Source: CAMEON01 sp045602325
GTDB lineage: Bacteria; Bacillota; Clostridia; Oscillospirales; CAG-272
NCBI GenBank assembly: GCA_045602325.1
Contig: JAZSBH010000095.1
Location: 1 to 30,011 of the forward strand
Length of the DNA: 30,011 bases
Direction: 5' to 3'
In this document: one piece after another, positions 6,417 through 13,190 of the stretch
Layout: each line of letters opens with the position of its first letter
Numbering within the stretch: position 1 is the first letter of the stretch
Notes under the pieces: model-generated
Told to the model about the DNA's origin: nothing
Database searches by the model: none
The model's input: only the letters and a program-made list of their open reading frames with translations
Translations under genes and position numbers: made by a program

Positions 6417-7367
6417 GTGGCCGCACACAGACCCGATGCTATGACCGCACACAGAGACAGCACCAGACGGGGAAGGATCCTGTGGGTGACCGTGGCGGCG
6501 GTGTTCCTGACCCTGATGGGGTTGGTTCTTTGGGTGTGGGTACGGACGAGGGCGGCGGACGGCTACGGGGCGGGACGGTTGGAGCACCACCTGGATGAGT
6601 CTGCTGTCGAGGAGGATACCTCGGTTGAAGGACACCCCGCCGTTCTGATCCCCGCCTATCCCTCCCCCTTCCGTCCCCTGCCCGAATCCGAGACCGAGCT
6701 CGCAGAGACCACTGCCGAAGCCCCCGCCGAGACGGATTCGGATATTTCGCATAAAAACGACGAGATCGTATATCACAGCCGAAAAAACGACCGCATGGAG
6801 ATCGCGCTGTCCTTTGATGACGGCCCTCATCCAAAGCTCACCCCCATCATCCTGGACATCCTGCGGGAATACGACATCAAGGCTACCTTTTTTATGGTGG
6901 GTGAGAACGTAGAATACTATCCCGCTGCCGCCCGTGCCGTGGCAGAGGCGGGGCATGAGATCGGGAATCATACCTTCTCACACCGCAAATTCAACCGTAT
7001 GTCCGAGCATGAGATGCTGGATGAGATCGCCTCCTGCGAGGAGGCCATCTCATCGGTCTCCGAGACGCCCGTCCATTTCATTCGTCCCCCCGAGGGGCAG
7101 ATGAATGACGTCATGCGCCGCGTCATTGGCACGCTGGACTACCGCATTATTCTGTGGGACGTAGATACCCGCGACTGGGCGCATAATCCGCCTGCCGAGA
7201 TCAGTCGCCACATTTTGGAGACGGTGCAGGCGGGGGATATCATTCTCATGCACGATTTCATCGGCTACGACAGTCCTACCCCCGAGGCTCTGCGGCTGGT
7301 CATACCGGCGCTGCTGTCACGCGGGTACCGCTTCGTGACGGTGGGAGAACTTGTGGACGGTGATTGA
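6417..7367 (+). CDS. Membrane-anchored NodB-type polysaccharide deacetylase
   Basis: A 316-residue CE4 deacetylase, likely acting on peptidoglycan or another N-acetylated envelope glycan outside the cell. Residues 21–42 form a membrane anchor preceded by a basic cytoplasmic stub (STRRGR). An acidic, Thr/Ala/Glu-rich linker (about 60–110) spaces the catalytic domain from the membrane. Motifs: LSFDDGPHP (131–139; Asp134 and Asp135), NHTFSH (184–189; His185 and His189), RPPEG (223–227), WDVDTRDW (247–254) and ILMHD (276–280). The canonical FDDG and D-x-D-x-R-D-W forms resemble PgdA-type chitooligosaccharide or peptidoglycan deacetylases more than PdaA. The start is GTG at 6417, two bases after the preceding stop, with GGGAGGTGA at 6402–6410; an ATG at 6441 has no comparable site. 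Confidence 0.88.
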   Translation: MAAHRPDAMTAHRDSTRRGRILWVTVAAVFLTLMGLVLWVWVRTRAADGYGAGRLEHHLDESAVEEDTSVEGHPAVLIPAYPSPFRPLPESETELAETTAEAPAETDSDISHKNDEIVYHSRKNDRMEIALSFDDGPHPKLTPIILDILREYDIKATFFMVGENVEYYPAAARAVAEAGHEIGNHTFSHRKFNRMSEHEMLDEIASCEEAISSVSETPVHFIRPPEGQMNDVMRRVIGTLDYRIILWDVDTRDWAHNPPAEISRHILETVQAGDIILMHDFIGYDSPTPEALRLVIPALLSRGYRFVTVGELVDGD

Positions 7368-7379
7368 CGGTTCGTGCCG

Positions 7380-7431
7380 AGCACCTGCATACCGCGAAAC
7401 GCGAAAAAAGCGGAATGCAGGTGCTTTTTTT
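7380..7431 (+). terminator. Rho-independent terminator after the deacetylase pair
   Basis: A perfect 11-bp stem (AGCACCTGCAT at 7380–7390 with 7415–7425) encloses a 24-base loop containing a smaller CGC-rich helix and is followed by seven T residues. Confidence 0.9.
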
Positions 7432-7483
7432 GTAAACATTCTCTTAATTTTTTGGTATCCGTATTCTATTTTGTCTACATATA

Positions 7484-7492
7484 TGTTATAAT
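7484..7492 (+). promoter_or_regulatory. Extended −10 promoter for cdaA
   Basis: TGTTATAAT (7484–7492) is a perfect TATAAT with the TG extension. The −35 position 17 bases upstream (TTCTAT, 7464–7469) is weak, as is usual for extended −10 promoters. The predicted leader is about 55 bases. Confidence 0.6.
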
Positions 7493-7553
7493 AAACTCTA
7501 ATCCACGTAAAAAGTTGTATTGTGTTCTGTATATAGAGAAAGGCGGTTGTACG

Positions 7554-8678
7554 ATGAAAGAAATGCTGGCTCGGCTGAGTATGATCTGGGAGAACTACAT
7601 ATGGTATCCCATATCCAATTTCTCGTTTTCGGATGCGATGGATATATTGATCCTGACGTTGCTTCTTTACGGAGTGTTTTTGTTTTTCAAAGAGCGCCGT
7701 GCAGGAAAATTGGCAGTCGGTCTTGTATTTATCGTTTTGGTCTACGGTATCAGTGACCTTGCCGGACTCCGTGCCATCCATCAGCTTATGGATTGGATCG
7801 CACCGTTCTTTATCATCCTGTTGGCCGTTGTTTTCCAGCCCGAGATCCGTGACGGTCTGGAGCGGCTGGGTGACAGACCCTTCGGCTTTTTCCTTCACAA
7901 CCGTGACCAAGCCGATACGGCCAAGGTTATCAGTGAGGTGGTGGACGCCGCCTGTATGATCGCCCAGACCAACAAGGACGGTGCTCTGATCGTGATCGAG
8001 CGCTCCACCCCTCTGGGTGACTTTGTGAACAGAGGCCACATGATGGACGCCGCTGTGTCCAGCGAGCTGCTCCGTAACATTTTCGTGGACGGTACCCCCC
8101 TTCACGACGGCGCCGTGATCATCCGCAATAACCGCATTGCCGCCGCCTGCTGCGAACTGCCTCTGACCTCCAATGAAGAAGTCGTGCGCGGCGTCGGTTC
8201 CCGTCACCGTGCCGCCGTGGGTATCACCGAGGTCAGCGACTGTGTGGTGGTGGTGGTATCCGAGCAGAGACACGTGATCTCCATTGCCAATAACGGCTAC
8301 CTGAAGAAAAACTACAATCAGAAGGCCGACGAATTCCAGAACGAAGCCAGCGCCAAGTCCATCCAGAAGGCTCTGCGTAAGGATCTGTCCCGTCTTTTGC
8401 GCGGAGACGCCAAGATCTTCGGTGCGCAGGATGACGAGACAGACGAGATCGAGCGCAGAAGCATCATTCCCGAGATTAAGTTTACCTGGAGCTTCAGCGA
8501 CAAGTCCGAAAAGGCGGATAAGCAAAAGCCCGCGATTTCCCGTGAGATCGGAAACTCTTCCTCCAAAGGCAAGAAGAACCGCTACCACATTACCCGTGTG
8601 ACCAAGAGTCATACACCCATGAACCAAGTAGATGCATCCGATGAAGATGTGCCTTCGGATCCGTCGGCGGATTGCTGA
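7554..8678 (+). CDS. cdaA: Diadenylate cyclase CdaA (DisA_N domain)
   Basis: A membrane enzyme that joins two ATP into cyclic di-AMP, which controls potassium, osmolyte and cell-wall balance in Firmicutes. Three N-terminal membrane helices (about 29–46, 53–72, 80–97) precede the DAC domain (about 120–260), which carries the catalytic DGA motif in LHDGAVII (183–190) and the ATP-binding RHR motif in GSRHRAAVG (215–223). The start is the ATG at 7554, with GAGAAAGGCGG at 7536–7546; upstream in-frame codons overlap the terminator and promoter. At 374 residues it is about 100 longer than the usual CdaA, the extra being a charged, Lys/Ser/Asp-rich C-terminal tail. The next gene codes for a short CdaR-like protein, in line with the usual cdaA–cdaR pairing, but glmM, often third, is absent here. 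Confidence 0.94.
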   Translation: MKEMLARLSMIWENYIWYPISNFSFSDAMDILILTLLLYGVFLFFKERRAGKLAVGLVFIVLVYGISDLAGLRAIHQLMDWIAPFFIILLAVVFQPEIRDGLERLGDRPFGFFLHNRDQADTAKVISEVVDAACMIAQTNKDGALIVIERSTPLGDFVNRGHMMDAAVSSELLRNIFVDGTPLHDGAVIIRNNRIAAACCELPLTSNEEVVRGVGSRHRAAVGITEVSDCVVVVVSEQRHVISIANNGYLKKNYNQKADEFQNEASAKSIQKALRKDLSRLLRGDAKIFGAQDDETDEIERRSIIPEIKFTWSFSDKSEKADKQKPAISREIGNSSSKGKKNRYHITRVTKSHTPMNQVDASDEDVPSDPSADC

Positions 8679-8708
8679 TCCGTCAGCATCAAGAAAGGAA
8701 CCAAGCCT

Positions 8709-9005
8709 ATGAATCATTATAAACTGCGGGAGGGTGAGAACATCCGCAAGCCGGTCGTCAAGCGCGATCGGATCGAGATCCACGTTCCCGTTCTGCTCAG
8801 CTGCCTTGCATTGGCCTTCCTGATCTGGCTGTACGTGGTCAGCATTTCCAAGATCAATACCGCTCCCCCTCCTGTGGAAACCGCACCGACGACGAATGAA
8901 CAGGATACGGCAGAGGTATCCGATACCGCTTTTGTTGAAACGGTTTCCCGGGCTGATGGCATCGGTTATGAGGTGCCCGAGCGCGGGGAGCCCGTCCGCC
9001 TGTAA
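8709..9005 (+). CDS. Short CdaR-like single-pass membrane protein lacking YbbR domains
   Basis: A 98-residue protein 30 bases after cdaA with an AAGAAAGGA ribosome site (8691–8699). A basic N-terminus (residues 1–25) precedes one membrane helix (about 26–47), whose LALAFLIWLYVV segment looks like the first helix of CdaR/YbbR proteins. The rest (48–98) is a Pro/Thr/Glu-rich, probably disordered external tail. CdaR normally carries several YbbR repeats outside the membrane and regulates CdaA; none are present here and the frame is closed by a proper stop. Position and helix suggest a reduced or non-homologous stand-in for CdaR. The sequence downstream is a different gene in a different frame, so I see no sign of a recent frameshift. 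Confidence 0.7.
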   Translation: MNHYKLREGENIRKPVVKRDRIEIHVPVLLSCLALAFLIWLYVVSISKINTAPPPVETAPTTNEQDTAEVSDTAFVETVSRADGIGYEVPERGEPVRL

Positions 9006-9019
9006 GGACGTGGCCGATC

Positions 9020-10681
9020 GTGAAGATGAACGTAATGAAAGAGATGCGCTGTCGGGAAGCTGTCATCGAGGGAATATCGGTGCCGGTGGGGACGTCGGAG
9101 GCAGACGTTCTGTCCAAGGCAGAGCAGAAGATGAAGCGGTGCGGCATGCCTGTCGGGTCGCTTCATTTTCGCCTTTATAAAAAATCAGTGGATGCCCGAA
9201 AACGGGAGGATATCCGCCTGGTATACTCGGTTTTGGCCACTGCGGAAGGGAATCATCCCGGCTTTTCCGAGGAGAAGCTGATTCGCGCGGGGGTGAAGCC
9301 CCACCATAAAACAACTCTGACCGTAGAGCGGGGAAGCACCCCGTTGTCGTTCCGACCCTTGGTAGTGGGCATGGGGCCTGCGGGACTCTTCTGCGCCTAT
9401 CTGCTGGCAAAGGAGGGGTATGCCCCCATCCTCATTGACCGCGGCGACTGCGTGGCTGACCGTGTGAAAGCCGTGGATGGCTTTTACCTTCACGGGCGGC
9501 TGGATACCGAGTCCAATATCCAGTTCGGTGCGGGCGGTGCGGGGACGTTTTCGGATGGGAAGCTCCTTACCCGCATCAACGACGTCCGTTGCGCCTACGT
9601 GCTGGAGACCCTCCGTGAGATGGGGGCACCCGAGGACATTACCCTGCAAGCTAAGCCCCACGTGGGCACCGACGTGCTCCGCGTGGTGGTGCAGAATATG
9701 CTGGATACTATTACCGATCTGGGTGGCGAGGTCATCTACCGTTGCCGCTTTGACGGCTATGACCGCCATCCCGACGGGAGCTTTACCGCCAAGACTACCA
9801 AGGGGGATATCTCCTGCGGACTGATCGTGCTGGCACCCGGTCACAGCGCACGGGATACCTACAAGATGCTCCTGGAGCGCCAGATGATGCTGGAGGCCAA
9901 GCCCATTTCGGTGGGGGTGCGCATCGAGCATCTGCGAAGTGATATGGATACCATGCTCTATGGCTCCTTTGCGGGACATCCCGATCTGGGTGCCGCCGAG
10001 TACCACCTGTCCGACACCAAGGGCGAGCGGGGCGTGTATACGTTCTGCATGTGCCCCGGTGGTGAGGTGGTAGCCGCCGCATCCGAGGAGGAGACCGTGG
10101 TGGTCAACGGCATGAGCCACCGCGCCCGTGACGGTGTGAATTCCAATGCGGCGATTGCTGTATCGGTCAGACCCACCGATTACGAGCCCGTGGACGGCAG
10201 TCTGGTGTTGGGCGCCATCGCCTACCAGCGCCACATTGAGAGGGCCGCTTTTGTGGCAGGTGGTACGGATTACAACGTCCCCGTGCAGACCGTAGGAGAC
10301 TTTCTGAACGGCACGGGGGACAGGGCCATCCATGAACCTACCCGTGTCAAGCCCACTTACCGCGGTGGGGGGCATTTCCGGTTGGCATCTGTTAGTGACA
10401 CCCTGCCCGCCTATGTGTGCGACTCTCTGCGCTATGGACTCCGCTCCTTTGACCGCAAGGTCAAGGGATACGCCATGCCCGAGGCCATTCTGTCCGCCGC
10501 CGAGACCCGCACCTCCGCCCCCGTCCGCATCCTGCGGGGGAGCGACTTCTGCGCCCTCGGAAATCCCGGTATCTACCCCTGCGGGGAAGGTGCAGGCTAC
10601 GCGGGCGGTATTACCAGCGCGGCCGTGGATGGCCTCAAGGTGGCGGAAGCTATCCTGGCGGTCTACGCGCCGAGGCATTGA
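9020..10681 (+). CDS. FAD-dependent oxidoreductase of the COG2509 type
   Basis: A 553-residue flavoprotein. An N-terminal segment of about 100 residues (with basic positions and an RLYKKSVDARKRED stretch typical of this group) precedes a Rossmann FAD-binding motif VVGMGPAGLFCAYLLA (115–130; G117, G119, G122). Then comes FGAGGAGTFSDGKL (169–182), and near the end a GIYPCGEGAGYAGG segment that closes the FAD site. This arrangement fits the uncharacterised FAD-dependent dehydrogenases of COG2509; the substrate is unknown. The start is GTG at 9020, with TAAGGA about 11 bases upstream; an ATG two codons in is the alternative. It follows the CdaR-like gene by 14 bases and probably belongs to the cdaA transcript, although no functional link to c-di-AMP is known. 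Confidence 0.88.
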   Translation: MKMNVMKEMRCREAVIEGISVPVGTSEADVLSKAEQKMKRCGMPVGSLHFRLYKKSVDARKREDIRLVYSVLATAEGNHPGFSEEKLIRAGVKPHHKTTLTVERGSTPLSFRPLVVGMGPAGLFCAYLLAKEGYAPILIDRGDCVADRVKAVDGFYLHGRLDTESNIQFGAGGAGTFSDGKLLTRINDVRCAYVLETLREMGAPEDITLQAKPHVGTDVLRVVVQNMLDTITDLGGEVIYRCRFDGYDRHPDGSFTAKTTKGDISCGLIVLAPGHSARDTYKMLLERQMMLEAKPISVGVRIEHLRSDMDTMLYGSFAGHPDLGAAEYHLSDTKGERGVYTFCMCPGGEVVAAASEEETVVVNGMSHRARDGVNSNAAIAVSVRPTDYEPVDGSLVLGAIAYQRHIERAAFVAGGTDYNVPVQTVGDFLNGTGDRAIHEPTRVKPTYRGGGHFRLASVSDTLPAYVCDSLRYGLRSFDRKVKGYAMPEAILSAAETRTSAPVRILRGSDFCALGNPGIYPCGEGAGYAGGITSAAVDGLKVAEAILAVYAPRH

Positions 10682-10684
10682 CCC

Positions 10685-10716
10685 GACGATACGACGATAC
10701 GACGATACGACGATAG
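10685..10716 (+). repeat. Tandem octamer repeat
   Basis: Four head-to-tail copies of GACGATAC (the last ends in G) lie four bases after the COG2509 gene's stop. This is a simple sequence tract in an intergenic region; its length may vary between strains. Confidence 0.85.
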
Positions 10717-10886
10717 AAAACGACATATTATGAAATGAATGAGTACGTACCAACCTCGTGCCGATCGGAGAACGAGTATCGGGCGAGAGGGGTACTTTGT
10801 GAACAGGCCTCTCCGTAGGGGAGGGGCGGCGCCCGCAGATGGGGCGTTGTGTCCGCAAATCGGACGCCGAATGAAAGGAATATATT
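10717..10886 (+). other. Intergenic leader of recJ with two hairpins
   Basis: No gene is convincing here. There is a CCTCTCC/GGGGAGG hairpin (10808–10824, GTA loop) followed by GC-rich sequence and a GTCCG/CGGAC hairpin (10851–10865). Neither has a T tract. A GAAAGGA ribosome site (10873–10879) follows for recJ. The GC-rich part resembles a remnant of a dispersed palindromic repeat. I could not identify a promoter. Confidence 0.4.
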
Positions 10887-13136
10887 TTGAAAGACACAGA
10901 AACCAATCAGCCCTTGTCGCGGGAGCGTATCTGGACGCTTCTCTGCGACATGGAGAACGAGACATATAGATCAGCTACCGAAGCCCTGTGCCGCGAGCTG
11001 GGCATCACCTCCCTGACCGCACGCTTGCTTTGCAACCGCGGTTACACAAGCCCCGCCGAGGCCGAGCTTTTCCTCCACAACGACCAGCGGGTCTGGCATG
11101 ATCCCATGCTCATGGCCGATATGGAGCCCGCCGTGGCGCGGGTGTTGGAGGCCGTGCAAGCGGGCGAGAAGATCGCTATATACGGCGATTACGACGTGGA
11201 CGGCGTGACCTCGGTCACCTCTCTGTACTTGTATCTCACGAGTCTGGGCGCTGACGTGACCTGCTACATTCCCAACCGTTTAGGCGAGGGGTATGGTATG
11301 TCGGTTGGTGCGGTTGACCAACTGGCCGAGATGGGAGTGACCCTCATCATCACGGTGGATACGGGAATCACCGCTCACGCCGAGATTGCCCACGCCGCCA
11401 CCCTGGGGGTGGATACCGTGGTCACCGATCACCATGAGTGCCACGCCGAGATTCCCCTGTGTACCGCCGTTGTCAACCCCCATCGCCCCGATTGCCCCTA
11501 TCCCTTCAAGGAACTGGCGGGTGTGGGCGTGGTGTTCAAATTCATCTGTGCCTGTGAGGCGACCCGCACGGGCTGTAGCCCTACCGAGGCGTTGGCGGTC
11601 ATCAGTCGCCACATGATCGACCTGGTGGCCATCGGCACCATTGCCGACGTCATGCCCCTGACCCATGAAAACCGCTATATCGTATCCCATGGACTTGCCA
11701 TGCTGGATCATACCGAACGCCCCGGCCTGGTGGCTCTGTTGGATGCCATTTCGGGGAGTGGGAACAGCCGCCCCGTCGCAAGCGGTGCAGTGGTCAAAAA
11801 GCCCCGCCGCAAAGTCAATTCGGGACTTGTGGGCTTTGGTATTGCCCCCCGCATCAACGCCGCAGGCCGTATCGCCCACGCCATGAAGGCGGTAGAGCTC
11901 CTGCTGGCCGATACGGCCGAGCGCGCCGAGGCGCTGGCCGAGGAGCTTTGCGAGATCAACACCCACCGCCAGACCGAGGAGAACCGCATCGCCGAGCAGG
12001 CTTACGCCATGATCGATGCCCAACTGGCGGATGCCGCCGCCCGCGGAGTCGCTCCCCCCAGTGTCATCGTGCTGGAGGAGGACGGCTGGATGCAGGGCAT
12101 CGTGGGCATCGTGGCTTCCCGTATCACCGAAAAGTATGGCCTCCCCTCCATTCTCATATCCTTCGAGGGAGCCGTTACGGGGGATCCCTCTCCCCTGGAT
12201 ATTGGCAAGGGCTCGGGACGGAGCGTCAAGGGACTCAACCTGGTGGAGGCGTTAGCCGATAGCCGCGAGCTTCTCGTTCGCTTCGGCGGTCACGAGCTGG
12301 CGGCAGGACTGACCGTCCGCCGCGCTGATATCCCCGCCTTCCGAGAGCGCATCAATGCCTACGCCGCTGAACGTCTGACCGAGGACATGACCGCCGTCCG
12401 TTTTGAGGCGGACTGTGAGGCCGAGATGGCCGAGCTGACCATGGAATTGGCCGAAGAACTGGAGCAGCTGGAGCCCTTCGGTGTGGGGAATCAGACCCCG
12501 TTGTTCATCCTCCGTGATGCAGTGGTACAGAAGATCATTCCTCTGGGGACGGGGAAGCATACCAAACTCATGGTCTATCGGGATGGTACCATCCTGCAGG
12601 CCATTTGGTTCAGTCACTCCACCGTCCGTCTGCCCTTCGTGGTGGGGGATACCGTGGATATCCTATTCCAGCTCAACATCAACGATTACCAAGGCGTCCG
12701 CAGTCTCCAGCTCATCGTGCAGGATCTGCGGCTGTCCGAGACCTTTACGGAGGCCTGCCGTCGGGAGGAGAACCGTCTGACCGAGGTGTTGGCAGGCTCC
12801 CCCATTGCTCCCGAAGAGCATTTGGTACCCAACCGCGAGGAGATCGCCAGCGTCTTTACCGTCCTGCGAAGCGACGCCCGTGTGGGCAATCGGACGGTGA
12901 GTGAACGTAATCTTCTGGATCGCGCCAATCGCGGAGGCGCGGCTCAGCTTCCCATGGGCATGATCAAGCTCCGCCTCATTCTGCGTATCCTCAACGAAAT
13001 GGGGGTATGTCACGTGGAAGATCCCATCGACGGCATCTACATCTTTGAAGTCAATTTTGCCTCCCCGAAAACCACCATCGACGCCTCCCCCCTTATGCAG
13101 AGCCTGCGTCGGCAATTGGCGACGGGGGAAGCGTAA
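10887..13136 (+). CDS. recJ: Single-stranded-DNA exonuclease RecJ
   Basis: A 749-residue 5'-to-3' exonuclease acting in recombination and mismatch repair. The DHH motifs are complete: YGDYDVDG (99–106), TVDTG (156–160), the namesake TDHH (180–183) with VVNPH, and DLVAIGTIADVMPL (245–258). The DHHA1 domain follows with GSGRSVKG and the GGHELAAG motif (467–474), then an OB-fold region. The extra C-terminal part is within the range seen in Firmicutes RecJ. The start is TTG at 10887, supported by GAAAGGA seven bases upstream; the next ATG is 21 codons in and lacks a site. It opens the recJ–rel–dtd–hemZ group. In many Firmicutes apt lies between recJ and rel; here it is missing. Confidence 0.95.
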   Translation: MKDTETNQPLSRERIWTLLCDMENETYRSATEALCRELGITSLTARLLCNRGYTSPAEAELFLHNDQRVWHDPMLMADMEPAVARVLEAVQAGEKIAIYGDYDVDGVTSVTSLYLYLTSLGADVTCYIPNRLGEGYGMSVGAVDQLAEMGVTLIITVDTGITAHAEIAHAATLGVDTVVTDHHECHAEIPLCTAVVNPHRPDCPYPFKELAGVGVVFKFICACEATRTGCSPTEALAVISRHMIDLVAIGTIADVMPLTHENRYIVSHGLAMLDHTERPGLVALLDAISGSGNSRPVASGAVVKKPRRKVNSGLVGFGIAPRINAAGRIAHAMKAVELLLADTAERAEALAEELCEINTHRQTEENRIAEQAYAMIDAQLADAAARGVAPPSVIVLEEDGWMQGIVGIVASRITEKYGLPSILISFEGAVTGDPSPLDIGKGSGRSVKGLNLVEALADSRELLVRFGGHELAAGLTVRRADIPAFRERINAYAAERLTEDMTAVRFEADCEAEMAELTMELAEELEQLEPFGVGNQTPLFILRDAVVQKIIPLGTGKHTKLMVYRDGTILQAIWFSHSTVRLPFVVGDTVDILFQLNINDYQGVRSLQLIVQDLRLSETFTEACRREENRLTEVLAGSPIAPEEHLVPNREEIASVFTVLRSDARVGNRTVSERNLLDRANRGGAAQLPMGMIKLRLILRILNEMGVCHVEDPIDGIYIFEVNFASPKTTIDASPLMQSLRRQLATGEA

Positions 13137-13190
13137 AATCACCCGTAAAATCCAAACCGTAACGCGCAACCCATCCTGAAAGGACTCGAT

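Noticed and set aside
7317..8783. 488-codon − strand open frame over cdaA
   Set aside because: It crosses the + strand terminator, promoter and cdaA, with no domain of its own.
10685..10716. CRISPR array from the repeated octamers
   Set aside because: The units are 8 bases with no spacers and there are no cas genes.
9185..10906. 573-codon − strand open frame opposite the FAD protein
   Set aside because: Same antisense codon-bias artefact; the + strand frame has clear FAD-binding motifs.
10739..10969. 76-codon frame overlapping the recJ start
   Set aside because: It lies on the hairpin-rich leader and runs into recJ in another frame; the recJ TTG has the ribosome site.
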